DNA of 64,000 nucleotides from Clavibacter californiensis (GCF_021952865.1 NZ_CP040792.1:2914001-2978000); one strand, 5' to 3'. Shown: positions 43,916 to 53,986, numbered from the stretch's first letter. The notes: a model not told the origin generated them from the letters alone. Made by a program: numbers and translations.

Positions 43916-45313
43916 GTGCTCATCACCCTCACCTCGACCGCGCCCTCGGCGTCGGACCTCAGCCACCTGCTCCGCAAGCACCCGGCCAAGGCGCAGTCCT
44001 TCGACCTCGCGGTCGGCACCGCGCACGTCCTCTACCCGGAGGCGACCGACGATAGGTGCACGGTGGCGCTGCTGCTGGAGGTGGATCCGATCGCGCTCGT
44101 CCGCTCCACGCGCTTCCGGAGCTCGGGCGCGTCGAGCATCGCGCACTACGTGAACGACCGGCCGTACGCGTCGTCGTCGATGCTCGCGGTGGCGCTCGGG
44201 CACGTGTTCCGCACGGCGATGGGCGGCCGCAGCGAGACCTTCCCCGAGCTGGCGGCGGGCACCCTGCCGCTCCGCATCACGGTCGCCGCCCTGCCCGCGC
44301 AGGGCGGCGCCGACCTCGTGCGCGAGCTGTTCGCGCCGCTCGGCTGGCGGGTGGAGGCGACGCCCGTGCCGCTGGATCCCGCCTTCCCCGCCTGGGGCGA
44401 CTCCCGCTACGTCGACCTCGTGCTCACGGGCGAGGTCCGCCTCGCCGACGCGCTCCGCCACCTCTATGTGCTGCTGCCCGTGCTCGACGACGGGAAGCAC
44501 TACTGGGTGTCCGACGACGAGGTCGGCAAGCTGATGCGCGCCGGCGACGGCTGGCTCGCCGAGCACCCGTCGCGCGACCTCATCACCAGCCGCTACCTCG
44601 CGCACCAGCGTGACCTCGTGGGCGAGGCGGACGAGCTGCTCGATGCGGGGTCCGATGCGCCCACGGACGCCGCTCCCGCCACGGATCCCCCCGCGCCGCG
44701 CTCCCCCTCGCTCGCCCGCCTGCGCGCCGAGGCGGTCCATGCCGTGCTCACGGAGCTCGATGCCCGCACGGTCGCGGACGTGGGCTGCGGGTCCGGCGCG
44801 CTGCTGCGGCACCTGGTGGCCGATCCCGCGTTCACGACGATCATCGGCACCGACGTCTCCGCGTCCGACCTCGAGGCCGCGGCCCGCCGGCTCGACCTCC
44901 GCGAGGCGAGCGACCGGGTGCGCGAGCGGATCCGGCTGCTGCAGTCGTCCGCGACCTACGAGGATCCGCGCATCGCCGGCCTCGACGCGATCGTGCTCAT
45001 GGAGGTCATCGAGCACGTGGATCCCGACCGCCACGCGGCCCTCGAGGCGAGCGTGTTCGGATCCGCGTCGCCCGCCGCCGTGATCGTCACGACCCCGAAC
45101 GCGGAGCACAACGCGCTCTACCCGGGCCTCGCCGCCGGTGCCCTCCGCCACCCCGACCACCGCTTCGAGTGGACCCGCGCGGAGTTCGCCGCGTGGGCGG
45201 ACCGCGTCGCCGGCCGCCACGGCTACCGCGTGGAGATCCGGCCCGTCGGCGACGCGGATCCCGTCCACGGCTCCCCCACCCAGCTCGCCCTGTTCCGGAA
45301 GGCCACGCGATGA
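43916..45313 (+). CDS. hen1: RNA 3'-terminal ribose 2'-O-methyltransferase Hen1
   Basis: A 465-residue protein of the bacterial Hen1 family. Residues 1-240 are the Hen1-specific N-terminal domain (LLITLTS-type start, GHVFRTAMGGRS, LFAPLGWRVEATPVPLD, HYWVSDDEVGKLMRAG), and residues about 270-465 the methyltransferase: VADVGCGSGALLRHL, GTDVSASDLEAAA and the metal-binding motif Glu363-x-x-Glu366-His367. It 2'-O-methylates the 3' end at a repair junction so the RNA resists re-cutting by the same ribotoxin. GTG start with AGGGAG; its stop overlaps the Pnkp start as ATGA. Confidence 0.93.
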   Translation: MLITLTSTAPSASDLSHLLRKHPAKAQSFDLAVGTAHVLYPEATDDRCTVALLLEVDPIALVRSTRFRSSGASSIAHYVNDRPYASSSMLAVALGHVFRTAMGGRSETFPELAAGTLPLRITVAALPAQGGADLVRELFAPLGWRVEATPVPLDPAFPAWGDSRYVDLVLTGEVRLADALRHLYVLLPVLDDGKHYWVSDDEVGKLMRAGDGWLAEHPSRDLITSRYLAHQRDLVGEADELLDAGSDAPTDAAPATDPPAPRSPSLARLRAEAVHAVLTELDARTVADVGCGSGALLRHLVADPAFTTIIGTDVSASDLEAAARRLDLREASDRVRERIRLLQSSATYEDPRIAGLDAIVLMEVIEHVDPDRHAALEASVFGSASPAAVIVTTPNAEHNALYPGLAAGALRHPDHRFEWTRAEFAAWADRVAGRHGYRVEIRPVGDADPVHGSPTQLALFRKATR

Positions 45314-47904
45314 CCGACTCGACCGCCCCGGATCCGCTCCCCATCCCGCGCATGTCGCTCGTGCTGCTCGTCGGCGCGAGCGGATCCGGCAAGTCCACCT
45401 TCGCCCGCACCCACTTCGGCCCCTACGAGGTGCTGTCGAGCGACGTGTTCCGCGGCCTCGTCTCGAACGACGAGAACGACCAGAGCGCGACGTCGGCCGC
45501 CTTCGAGGCGCTCCGGCACGTCGCCGCGCACCGCCTCCGCCGCGGGCTGATGACCGTGATCGACGCCACGAACGTGCAGCCCGAGTCGCGGCGGTCCCTC
45601 GTGCAGCTCGCCCGCGACCACGACGTGCTGCCCGTCGCGATCGTGCTCGACGTGCCGGTCGGCGTGTGCGTGGAGCGGAACGCCGCCCGCACGGATCGCT
45701 CGTTCGGCGCCTCCGTCGTGAAGCGGCAGCACGACCAGCTCCAGCGGTCGCTGAAGGGCCTCGGCCGCGAGGGCTTCCGGAAGGTGCACGTGCTCCGCGG
45801 CGTGGACGAGATCGCCGCGGCGCGCTTCACGGTCGCTCCGCTCCTCAACGACCTCCGCCACGAGCGCGGTCCCTTCGACGCCATCGGCGACGTGCACGGC
45901 TGCCGCGCGGAGCTCGAGACGCTGCTCGGGGAGCTGGGCTACGAGATCCAGCGCGACGAGCGGGGCCGACCCGTCGACGCCGCGCACCCCGAGGGCCGGC
46001 GGGCGGTGTTCCTCGGCGACCTCGTGGATCGCGGACCCGACACCCCCGGGGTGCTCCGCCTCGCGATGGGCATGGTGCGCGCCGGCCACGCGTTCGCGGT
46101 GCCCGGCAACCACGAGGACAAGCTCGTGAAGGCGCTGCAGGGGAAGAAGGTGCAGGTCGCGCACGGCCTGGCCGAATCGCTGGCGCAGCTCGCCGAGGAG
46201 GACGAGGCGTTCCGCACGGACGTCGAGCGCTTCTGCCGCGAGCTCGTCTCGCACCTGGTGCTCGACGGCGGCGACCTCGTCGTCGCGCACGCCGGCCTCA
46301 TCGTGGCGTACCAGGGCCGCGCGTCCGGTCGCGTGCGCGCGTTCGCGCTCTGGGGCGATGCCACGATCGGCGAGACCGACGAGCACGGCCTGCCCGTGCG
46401 CCGCGACTGGGCGCTCGACTACCGCGGATCCGCGACCGTGCTCTACGGGCACGTCGCGGGGGTCGGCACCGAGTGGGTCAACGGCACCATGTGCCTCGAC
46501 ACCGGATGCGTCTTCGGCGGCGAGCTCAGCGCCCTCCGCTGGCCCGAGCGCGAGGTCGTCGCCGTGCCCGCCGAGCGCGTCTGGTCGGAGCCGACCGTGC
46601 CGCTCGGCCGCCGGTACGCCTCGCCCTCCGCCGCCGCATCCGGTTCGGGATCCGCCGCGGCCGACGCGCGCGCCCCCGGCCTGCTCCGCATCGACGACGT
46701 GCTCGGGAAGCAGGTGGTGGAGACGCGCGCCTTCGGCCGGGTCGGGATCCGCGAGGACGCCGCCGCCGGCGCCCTCGAGACCATGAGCCGCTTCGCCGTC
46801 GACCCGCGGCACCTCCTGTACCTGCCGCCGACGATGAGCCCGCCCGCGACCTCGTCCCGCGACGACGTGCTCGAGCACCCGGCCGAGGCGTTCGAGGCGT
46901 ACCGCCGCGACGGCCTGGAGCGGGTGATCTGCGAGGAGAAGCACATGGGATCCCGCGCGGTCGTGCTCCTCACCCGCGACCCCGCCCGCTTCGGCGCACC
47001 CGCGGGCTGGCGCGGCGTCGTGCACACGCGCACGGGCCGCCCGTTCTTCGACGCAGACGACACGGACGCCCTGCTCGCCCGGCTCGACGCCGCCGTGGAG
47101 ACCGCCGGCCTCTGGGCGGAGCTCGACACGTCGTGGCTGCTCCTCGACGCGGAGCTGCTGCCGTGGTCGGTGAAGGCGGGGCCGCTGATCCGCGACCAGT
47201 ACGCGTCCGTCGGCGCCGCCGCGACGGCCGCGCTGCCCGCGGCCGTCCGCACGCTCGAGCAGGCAGCCGCCGCCGGGATCGACGTGGCCGACCTCCTCGA
47301 CCGCACGCGCGCACGCGCCGCAGACGCGGAGGCGTACGTCGCCGCGTACCGGCGGCACGCCGCGCCCTCGGCCGGCCTCGACGACGTGCGCCTCGCGCCG
47401 TTCCAGCTCCTCGCCACCGAGGGCGCGACCCACATCGCTCGCGAGCACGCGTGGCACCTGGCTCTCGCGCGGCGGCTGGCGGACGCGGATCCGGGCCTCG
47501 TCATCCCCACGCGGTCCGTCGAGGTCGACCTCGCCGACCCGGAATCGGAGGCGGCCGCGACCCGCTGGTGGCAGGAGCTGACGGACGCCGGCGGCGAGGG
47601 CATGGTCGTCAAGCCCGTCGCCGGGCTCGTCCGCGGGCGGAAGGCGCTCGCCCAGCCGGGCATCAAGGTCCGCGGGCGCGAGTACCTCCGCATCGTCTAC
47701 GGCCCCGACTACACGGAGCCCGCGAACCTCCTCCGCCTCCGCGACCGCGACGTCGGCCACAAGCGGTCGATGGCGCTCCGCGAGTACGCGCTCGGCGTCG
47801 AGGCGGTCGAGCGCTTCGTCGCGGGCGAGCCGACGTGGCGCGTGCACCAGGCGGTCTTCGGCGTGCTCGCGATGGAGTCCGAGGCGGTGGATCCACGGCT
47901 GTGA
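45310..47904 (+). CDS. pnkp: Polynucleotide kinase-phosphatase-ligase of the RNA repair system
   Basis: An 864-residue three-domain RNA repair enzyme. Kinase: P-loop GASGSGKST at residues 22-30, with DATNVQPESRR. Phosphatase (about 185-430, metallophosphoesterase): FDAIGDVHG, FLGDLVDRGPD, VPGNHEDKL and the late YGHVAG. Ligase/adenylyltransferase (about 490-864): nucleotidyl lysine Lys544 in EEKHMGSRAV, later EGMVVKP. It heals the 5' and 3' ends of broken RNA and, with Hen1, seals them. Four-base overlap with hen1, so the two are made in fixed proportion. Targets are likely tRNAs cut by anticodon nucleases. Confidence 0.95.
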   Translation: MTDSTAPDPLPIPRMSLVLLVGASGSGKSTFARTHFGPYEVLSSDVFRGLVSNDENDQSATSAAFEALRHVAAHRLRRGLMTVIDATNVQPESRRSLVQLARDHDVLPVAIVLDVPVGVCVERNAARTDRSFGASVVKRQHDQLQRSLKGLGREGFRKVHVLRGVDEIAAARFTVAPLLNDLRHERGPFDAIGDVHGCRAELETLLGELGYEIQRDERGRPVDAAHPEGRRAVFLGDLVDRGPDTPGVLRLAMGMVRAGHAFAVPGNHEDKLVKALQGKKVQVAHGLAESLAQLAEEDEAFRTDVERFCRELVSHLVLDGGDLVVAHAGLIVAYQGRASGRVRAFALWGDATIGETDEHGLPVRRDWALDYRGSATVLYGHVAGVGTEWVNGTMCLDTGCVFGGELSALRWPEREVVAVPAERVWSEPTVPLGRRYASPSAAASGSGSAAADARAPGLLRIDDVLGKQVVETRAFGRVGIREDAAAGALETMSRFAVDPRHLLYLPPTMSPPATSSRDDVLEHPAEAFEAYRRDGLERVICEEKHMGSRAVVLLTRDPARFGAPAGWRGVVHTRTGRPFFDADDTDALLARLDAAVETAGLWAELDTSWLLLDAELLPWSVKAGPLIRDQYASVGAAATAALPAAVRTLEQAAAAGIDVADLLDRTRARAADAEAYVAAYRRHAAPSAGLDDVRLAPFQLLATEGATHIAREHAWHLALARRLADADPGLVIPTRSVEVDLADPESEAAATRWWQELTDAGGEGMVVKPVAGLVRGRKALAQPGIKVRGREYLRIVYGPDYTEPANLLRLRDRDVGHKRSMALREYALGVEAVERFVAGEPTWRVHQAVFGVLAMESEAVDPRL

Positions 47905-47963
47905 TCCCCGCTGCGTGTGGATGCTCCGGCGCCGGGCGGGACGCCCGCCGCTAGCCTCGCCGG

Positions 47964-48185
47964 GTGCCCGCCCCTGCCGCCGCCCGATCCGGCGCGGGGC
48001 GGGCTTTCACGCGCGCGGGCCACGTGCTCTCGTCGATCGCGATGGGGCTCCTGCTGGCCGTCCTCGCCCTCGGCCTCGCGCTCGACGGGTCGCTCCGCCG
48101 CCTCGACGAGCACGGCGGGCATCACGCCCCGCCGCGGTTCCCCTCCAGCGTGAAGGTGAAGACGTCCTCGTCGAACGCGCTGTAG
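47964..48185 (+). CDS. Possible small membrane protein, overlapping prpB end
   Basis: A 73-residue open frame: a short basic N-terminus, one hydrophobic helix (about residues 22-41, SSIAMGLLLAVLALGLALDG) and a soluble end that is read antisense to the last 64 bases of prpB. The GTG is preceded by TAGCCT exactly six bases upstream, the same leaderless arrangement as in well-supported genes nearby, which is the main reason to keep it. It could also be a truncated remnant of a longer membrane protein. Confidence 0.45.
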   Translation: MPAPAAARSGAGRAFTRAGHVLSSIAMGLLLAVLALGLALDGSLRRLDEHGGHHAPPRFPSSVKVKTSSSNAL

Positions 48186-49036
48186 CCCGCGTAGTCGAGC
48201 AGCTCGTAGAGGCGGGCGCGCGTCTGCATCTCGGGCACCTGGCCGGCGAGCGTGCCCTCCTCGAGGATCGCGTCGAGGCCGCGCTCAGCGGCGCCCATCG
48301 CGAGGCGCAGGAGCGACACCGGGTAGATGACGATGTTCACGCCCACGTCCGCGAGCTGCTGCGTCGTGAACAGCTCGCTCTTCCCGAACTCGGTCATGTT
48401 GGCGAGGATCGGCACGTCCACCGCCTGGCGCATCGCCTCGAACTCGGCGAGGTCCGCCATCGCCTCGGGGAAGATCGCATCGGCGCCCGCGTCCACGAGC
48501 GCGCGCGCCCGGTCGACCGCCGCGGCCATGCCGTCCACTCCGCGCACGTCGGTGCGGGCCATGACCAGCAGGTCGGGGTCGCGGCGGGCGTCGACGGCCG
48601 CGCGGATCCGCTTCAGCGCCGTCGACTCGTCCACCACCTGCTTGCCGTCGAGGTGGCCGCAGCGCTTGGGGTTCACCTGGTCCTCGATGTGGAGGCCCGC
48701 GACGCCGGCGTCCTCCAGCATCTGCACGGTGCGCGCGACGTTCATCGGCTCGCCGAAGCCCGTGTCCGCGTCGACGAGGCACGGCAGGTCGGTGACGCGC
48801 GCGATCTGCTGCGAGCGCCCGGCCACCTCGGTGAGCGTCGTGAGGCCGATGTCCGGGAGGCCGAGGTCCGCCGAGAGCACGGCGCCGGAGATGTAGACGC
48901 CGTCCATGCCCTTGTCCTGGATGAGGCGGGCCGAGAGCGGGTTGAACGCACCGGGCATCCGGAGCAGCTCACCTGACGCGAGCCGCTCGCGGAACGCGCG
49001 GCGCTTGGCGGCCGAGGTGAGGGTGGAATGCAGCAC
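48122..49036 (-). CDS. prpB: Methylisocitrate lyase
   Basis: A 304-residue phosphoenolpyruvate-mutase-fold lyase that splits 2-methylisocitrate into pyruvate and succinate. Motifs: MPGAFNPLSARLIQ, PCLVDADTGFGEPMNV (metal and substrate), the active-site loop HIEDQVNPKRCGHLDGK with the catalytic Cys, and VMARTDVRG. The GTG shares a base with the prpD TAG stop, so they are co-translated. The usual neighbour prpC is not next to it; the candidate is at 36699-37832. Confidence 0.95.
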   Translation of the reverse strand: MLHSTLTSAAKRRAFRERLASGELLRMPGAFNPLSARLIQDKGMDGVYISGAVLSADLGLPDIGLTTLTEVAGRSQQIARVTDLPCLVDADTGFGEPMNVARTVQMLEDAGVAGLHIEDQVNPKRCGHLDGKQVVDESTALKRIRAAVDARRDPDLLVMARTDVRGVDGMAAAVDRARALVDAGADAIFPEAMADLAEFEAMRQAVDVPILANMTEFGKSELFTTQQLADVGVNIVIYPVSLLRLAMGAAERGLDAILEEGTLAGQVPEMQTRARLYELLDYAGYSAFDEDVFTFTLEGNRGGA

Positions 49037-50586
49037 TAGAGGAGTCCCTTCGGGGAGCCGGCGCCGTCGAGGAGGCCGGGTCGTGCAGTCACGGTGAGGC
49101 CGGCGAGCTCGTCGGCGGTGAGCTCGGGCAGGCGCTCGACGAGCGCGAGGAACCGGTCGACCTCGGTCTCCTCGAGCACGCCGTCGGCGAGCGTGCGGAG
49201 CTTGGCGACGTAGTCGGCGCGCGCGAACGGCCGGGCGCCGAGCGGGTGCGCGTCGGCGACGGCGATCTCGTCGACGATGGTCGAGCCGTCCGTCAGGCGG
49301 ATCTCCACGCGGCCGCCGAACGCCTTCTCCGCCGGATCCATGGAGTGGTACCTACGGGTCCACTCCGGGTCCTCGGTGGTCGTGACGCGGCGCCACAGGT
49401 CCACCGTGTCGGGGCGGCCGGCGCGCTCCGGCGCGTACGAGTCGACGTGGTGCCACGCGCCGTCCTGCAGCGCGACGGTGAAGATATACGGGATCGAGTG
49501 GTCGAGCGTCTCGCGGCTGGCGCGCGGGTCGTACTTCTGCGGGTCGTTCGCGCCGGATCCGATGACGACGTGCGTGTGGTGCGACGAGTGGATGAGGACC
49601 CGGTCGATCGCATCCGCGTCGGCGAGCACCGGGTGCGCGTGGTGCAGGCGACGCGCCAGGTCGATCCACGCCTGCGCCTGGTACTCGGCCGAGTGCTCCT
49701 TCGTGTACGTGTCCAGGATCGCCCGCTTGGCCTCGCCGCGCGCGGGCAGCGGGACGTCGTAGGAGGCGTCGGGGCCGTCGAGCAGCCACGCGATCACGCC
49801 GTCCTCGCCCTCGTAGATGGGGGTGGGGCTCGTCTGGCCGCGCATCGCCCGGTCGATCGCCTCGACGGCCATCTTCCCGGCGAAGGCCGGCGCGTGCGCC
49901 TTCCACGTGCTGATGGCGCCCTTGCGCGATTGGCGCGTCGCGGTCGTGGTGTGCAGGGCCTGGCCGATCGCCTGGAACACGGTGCCCTCGTCGAGGCCGA
50001 GGAGCGTGCCGATGCCGGCGGCGGCCGACGGGCCGAGGTGCGCGACGTGGTCGATCTTGTGCGCGTGCAGGCTGATGGCCTTCACGAGGTCCACCTGGAT
50101 CTCGTAGCCGGTCGCGATGCCGCGGATCACGTCGGCGCCGGTGAGCGCGCGGCCGTCGGGGCGTCCGGCCGCGGCGGCGTGCTGCGCGGCGGCGAGGATC
50201 GGCGGGATGTTGTCGCCCGGGTGCGAGTACTCGGCGGCGAGGAACGTGTCGTGGTAGTCGAGCTCGCGCACGGCCACGCCGTTCGCCCAGGCCGCCCACT
50301 CGGCGCTGACGCGGGTGGCGGGATCCGCACCCACGACGGTCGCGCCAGCGCCGCCCGTGGACGGCCCGTGCGCGAGGGCCTGCGCGCGCGCCGCGACGAC
50401 GGGCGCGCGGGTGAGCGATGCGGTCGCGACGGCCGCGTTGTCGATGATGCGGTTGACGATCATCTCGGTGACCTCGGCGTCGACCTCGACCGGGTCCGCG
50501 GCGACGGCGGCGATGCGCCCCGCCAGCTGCTCCCCGGGAGGCAGGGCCTCGTCGCTGCGGTGGACGCGGACGCGGTGGATCTGCAT
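49036..50586 (-). CDS. prpD: 2-Methylcitrate dehydratase
   Basis: A 516-residue MmgE/PrpD-family enzyme that dehydrates 2-methylcitrate to 2-methylaconitate in propionate catabolism. Recognised by its length, [15 protein letters not shown] near residues 50-65, [19 protein letters not shown], and [25 protein letters not shown], split here for reading. ATG at 50586 has the ribosome site GTGAGGAAGAGC; the open frame starts slightly earlier. First gene of prpD-prpB; divergent from a GNAT gene, with no Prp-type regulator adjacent. Confidence 0.95.
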   Translation of the reverse strand: MQIHRVRVHRSDEALPPGEQLAGRIAAVAADPVEVDAEVTEMIVNRIIDNAAVATASLTRAPVVAARAQALAHGPSTGGAGATVVGADPATRVSAEWAAWANGVAVRELDYHDTFLAAEYSHPGDNIPPILAAAQHAAAAGRPDGRALTGADVIRGIATGYEIQVDLVKAISLHAHKIDHVAHLGPSAAAGIGTLLGLDEGTVFQAIGQALHTTTATRQSRKGAISTWKAHAPAFAGKMAVEAIDRAMRGQTSPTPIYEGEDGVIAWLLDGPDASYDVPLPARGEAKRAILDTYTKEHSAEYQAQAWIDLARRLHHAHPVLADADAIDRVLIHSSHHTHVVIGSGANDPQKYDPRASRETLDHSIPYIFTVALQDGAWHHVDSYAPERAGRPDTVDLWRRVTTTEDPEWTRRYHSMDPAEKAFGGRVEIRLTDGSTIVDEIAVADAHPLGARPFARADYVAKLRTLADGVLEETEVDRFLALVERLPELTADELAGLTVTARPGLLDGAGSPKGLL

Positions 50587-50687
50587 GCTCTTCCTCACGG
50601 TCGGGGCACCGGCGCGGAGGGCTCGGGGCCTCGTCCGCGTGGCACCGGTCCAGCGTATCCATCGCCGGGCCCGTCCTAACCTGGGGC

Positions 50688-51596
50688 GTGCTCACCGTCG
50701 CCCCGGAGTCCCCCCGCCAGGACGACGTGCTGCCGCTGCTGCGGCAGGCCGACGAGTTCGCCCTCGCCCTCTACCCGGCCGAGAACTACCACGCGCTCGA
50801 CGTGGCCGACCTCGAGCGGCCGGACGTCACGTTCCTCGTGGCACGCGACGCGGGCCGCGCGCTCGGCACGGCGGCCGTCGTCGACGGCGGCGATGGATCC
50901 GCGGAGCTGAAGCGCGTGTTCGTCACGGATGCGGCGCGCGGCCTCGGCGTGGGGCGCGCGCTGCTGGCCGCCGCCGAGGAACGCGCACGCGCGATCGGCG
51001 CCACCCTCATGCGCCTCGAGACCGGACTGCCGCAGACCGCCGCCATCGCACTGTACGAGCGCGGCGGCTACCGGCACGTGCCGCGGTTCGGGCCGTACGC
51101 GGCGGATCCCACGAGCGTCTGCATGCAGCGCGACCTGCGGACCGCGCCCGGGCCGCTCCCCCGCTGGATCCTCCGCCCCGCCCTCGCCGACGACGCGACG
51201 TGGATGGCCGAGCTGCGCGCCGTCGCGCTCCGGCCCGACCTCGAGCGCCTCGGCCGGTGGGATCCGGTGCGGGTCCGCCGCCGCTTCCTCGACGGCTGGG
51301 CACCCGAGCGCTCCTCGGTCATCCGCGTCGGCGGCCGCGACGTCGGCCTCATCGCCTGCCGCGAGGAGCCCGACGCGCGCTGGATCGAGCACTTCTACCT
51401 GGATCCCGCGGTGCAGGGCCGCTGCATCGGCGGCGAGGTGCTGCGCGATCTGATGCAGCGCCACGACGACGGGCGACCGTTCCGGCTCGACGTCCTGCAG
51501 GGCAGCCCCGCGCGGCGCCTCTGCGAGCGGGCCGGCTTCCGGGTCGAGCGCGAGGACGCGGTGGACGCGTGGCTGGTGGCGATGCGCGGCCGGTGA
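50688..51596 (+). CDS. Double GNAT-domain acetyltransferase
   Basis: A 302-residue protein with two GNAT domains in tandem. Domain 1 (1-145) has the acetyl-CoA loop [20 protein letters not shown] and ends [16 protein letters not shown]; domain 2 (about 160-302) has [19 protein letters not shown] and ENAxxLCERAGF-like [17 protein letters not shown]. Both acetyl-CoA loops look intact. TAACCT five bases before the GTG at 50688 suggests a leaderless start. Substrates unknown; possibly amino-group protection or detoxification. Confidence 0.88.
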   Translation: MLTVAPESPRQDDVLPLLRQADEFALALYPAENYHALDVADLERPDVTFLVARDAGRALGTAAVVDGGDGSAELKRVFVTDAARGLGVGRALLAAAEERARAIGATLMRLETGLPQTAAIALYERGGYRHVPRFGPYAADPTSVCMQRDLRTAPGPLPRWILRPALADDATWMAELRAVALRPDLERLGRWDPVRVRRRFLDGWAPERSSVIRVGGRDVGLIACREEPDARWIEHFYLDPAVQGRCIGGEVLRDLMQRHDDGRPFRLDVLQGSPARRLCERAGFRVEREDAVDAWLVAMRGR

Positions 51597-51604
51597 TGCA
51601 CGGA

Positions 51605-52060
51605 CTACGGGAGCTGTGGGGGCGCGATCAGTTCGAGGAACCCGCCGAGGGCACCTTCGAGGTAGATGATGCGCGTGCCGGCTCGGGCGCCACTAGCCAT
51701 GCGGTGAGGTGTCCCGACTGGTCTCCAGCCGTGTCCAGCGCAGAGCTCGATCACCCGATCGAGGTCGGAGACCGTGAGCGCGATGTGCACCACGCCGACC
51801 TGTGCGGGCGAGGCTGCGGACTCGAGCAGTCGCGGCGGGTCGTACTGCAGCAGCTCCACCCGGTGGGGGCCGAGTGCCACCGTCGCTGCGCGGATCACCG
51901 CTCCACGGACGCCGGTGGTCGCCGCCGTGACCTCCGCGTCGAGCGTGAAGGTGCGCTCGAGCACGAACCCCAGACCGGAGCACCACAGCACCAGCGCGTC
52001 GTCGAGGTCGGCCACGCTGAGGCCGGAGTGGGCGACGTCGGACACGAGCGGTGATGCCAT
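51605..52060 (-). CDS. VOC-superfamily (glyoxalase-like) protein
   Basis: A 151-residue VOC protein. VAHSGLSVADLDDALVLWCSGLGF is the first betaalphabetabetabeta half with the metal-binding His, VELLQYDPPR the Glu strand, and VVHIALTVSDLDRVIELCAGHGW the second half, with FLELIAPP at the end carrying the last Glu ligand. It resembles methylmalonyl-CoA epimerase-type VOC enzymes. ATG at 52060 is chosen; the frame remains open upstream through repeats that are not protein-like. Convergent with the GNAT gene, eight bases apart. Confidence 0.85.
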   Translation of the reverse strand: MASPLVSDVAHSGLSVADLDDALVLWCSGLGFVLERTFTLDAEVTAATTGVRGAVIRAATVALGPHRVELLQYDPPRLLESAASPAQVGVVHIALTVSDLDRVIELCAGHGWRPVGTPHRMASGARAGTRIIYLEGALGGFLELIAPPQLP

Positions 52061-52453
52061 GACATCAGTATCGAGCTCCGACGCGGCTGCCTGAGGGAAG
52101 AGGGTCCCCGCGCCCGATCCCCGATCCCCTATCCCCGATCCCCGATCGGAGACGCCAGTGCCCCGGGTCCGGGTCGCCTCCGGGCGGGACGAGGGCGACG
52201 GCCGACGCGATCCCCTGCCGGAGCTGACGACGTTCGACCCGTCCGTCGGGCGGCTCCACCGCACGCTCAGCGACATCGTCGACCCGGCCGTCCGATCACG
52301 GGCAGGGACCCGCGCGGAGGAGTTCACCGAAGCAGAACATCCCGTTCATGCACGGGGTCGCGCCGCACCCCATGCTCCTGATGCCGAGCTCACGCGCGCC
52401 TGCGCGGCCGGCCTGCGCGACCCCGCGCGCATCCCCACCACAGAAGGACGAAC
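52061..52453. other. 393-base gap with short tandem repeats
   Basis: No convincing gene. At 52115-52142 four heptamer units (CGATCCC three times and CTATCCC once) are arrayed. The remainder has open frames on both strands with codon patterns unlike real genes here. The end (52430-52453) provides the ribosome site AGAAGGACGAAC of the phosphatase gene. It may be a decayed gene. Confidence 0.6.
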
Positions 52454-53986
52454 GTGAAGATCCCCCCTGCCCGCCGTGCCGCCCCCGCGCGCATCGGCGC
52501 CCTCACCGCGGCAGCCGCCGCGGTGGTGCTCTCCGTCGGCATCGGCGCGCCCGCCGCGCACGCCGCCGCCGACCCCGCGCTCCAGCCCGCGCCCACCGCG
52601 AGCGACCACCTCATCACCGACGTGCCCGGCCTCGTCAACGGCCGCGAGCTCGGTGCGTTCACGGGCCTCGACGGGCGCACGGTCGCCGCGAGCCGGCTGA
52701 TCCGCACGGAGTCGCTCGACAAGATCACCGCGGCCGGCGCCGCGACGCTCGCGACCGCGCACCACGTCGACCTCGTGATCGACCTGCGCACGCCCGGCCA
52801 GATCCAGGCGAAGCCCGACGTGCCGATCCCCGGCGCGAAGAACGTCGCGATCTCGCTGTTCGGCGCCGACGGCGACTACCCGGACGACACGGTCATGTAC
52901 CGCGACCTCGTCGACAAGGGCCACGTCGACGCCGCCCACCCGGGCGTCATGATCAGCGCGTACCGCCAGGTGCTGCGGGCCATCGCGTCGCACACCGGGG
53001 ACGGGACGATCCTCATCCACTGCTCGCACGGCATGGACCGCACGGGCACCGTCATCGACCTGCTCGACCGGATCCTCGGCGTCGGCAGCTCCGACATCCT
53101 CCACGACTACCTGCTCTCCAACACGCAGCTCGGCGTCGACTGGGCGAAGCCCGCGCTCCTCCAGGGCACCTTCGAGGCGGGCATCGCGTCGCGCTACGCG
53201 GGGATGGACTCCTACATCCGCACCACGCTCGGCGTCGACGACCAGGAGATCAGCGCCCTCCGCGCGCAGCTCCTCGTCTCGGACGACGCGGCAGCCGCCT
53301 CCATCACCGTGGGCGGCGTCACCGTGCCGCTCGGCGACGCGGCCGGATCCGCCGGTGCCGCCCTTCCCGTCGGCCTCCCCGCCCTCACGGCCGCCGACGT
53401 CCGGGTCACCACCGGGGACGGCGCCGCCACGTCATCCGTCGCGGTCGACGGCCGAACGGTCACCGTCACGGTCACCGCGGCGGACGGGCGCACGACGCGC
53501 ACGTACCGGATCACGGCCGGGCTCGCGGAGATCGCGCTGCCGACGGGATCCGCGCCGACCGCGGGCGGCACCGTCGCGTTCCGCGCCGCCGGCCTCACCC
53601 CGGGCGCGACGTACCGCGTGGTCCTGCACTCCACGCCGACCGACGTCGGATCCGTCACCGCGGCCGCCGACGGAACCGCGGCCGGCACCGTCACGATCCC
53701 GGCGGGCACCGACCCCGGCACGCACACGCTGACCCTCGTGGACGCGCAGGGGCAGGCGGTCTCGGATCCCGCGACCATCACCGTGAGCGCGGCATCGGTC
53801 TCCGCCATCACGGCGACCGCGACCGGCGCGCACCACGCGGGCCCCGCGGTCGCGACCGGCGGCACGTCCGTCGGCGCCGACCCGTGGCCGGGCCTCGCCC
53901 TCGCCGTCCTCGGCCTCGCGGGCCTCGCCGCGATCGCGGGCCGCACGGTCGGCGCGCGACGTCGCGCCGCTCCGCGCCGGCCGTGA
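52454..53986 (+). CDS. Secreted tyrosine-phosphatase-like protein with sortase signal
   Basis: A 510-residue exported protein: signal peptide (residues 1-36, AAHA cleavage site), a tyrosine/serine phosphatase domain of the Y_phosphatase3 type (GRELGAFTGLDGRTVAASRL, VIDLRTPGQIQ, and the P-loop HCSHGMDRTG with Cys190), then beta-rich domains of about 240 residues, and a C-terminal cell-wall sorting-like signal: AVATGG at 465-470, hydrophobic helix (GLALAVLGLAGLAAIAG) and an Arg-rich tail. GTG start with a good ribosome site. The next gene is a sortase overlapping by four bases, so the product is likely anchored to the wall by it. Confidence 0.88.
   Translation: MKIPPARRAAPARIGALTAAAAAVVLSVGIGAPAAHAAADPALQPAPTASDHLITDVPGLVNGRELGAFTGLDGRTVAASRLIRTESLDKITAAGAATLATAHHVDLVIDLRTPGQIQAKPDVPIPGAKNVAISLFGADGDYPDDTVMYRDLVDKGHVDAAHPGVMISAYRQVLRAIASHTGDGTILIHCSHGMDRTGTVIDLLDRILGVGSSDILHDYLLSNTQLGVDWAKPALLQGTFEAGIASRYAGMDSYIRTTLGVDDQEISALRAQLLVSDDAAAASITVGGVTVPLGDAAGSAGAALPVGLPALTAADVRVTTGDGAATSSVAVDGRTVTVTVTAADGRTTRTYRITAGLAEIALPTGSAPTAGGTVAFRAAGLTPGATYRVVLHSTPTDVGSVTAAADGTAAGTVTIPAGTDPGTHTLTLVDAQGQAVSDPATITVSAASVSAITATATGAHHAGPAVATGGTSVGADPWPGLALAVLGLAGLAAIAGRTVGARRRAAPRRP

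Noticed and set aside
45223-47847. 874-codon antisense frame opposite Pnkp
   Set aside because: The plus strand has three enzymatic domains in order; the minus frame has no domain and a shadow-type composition.
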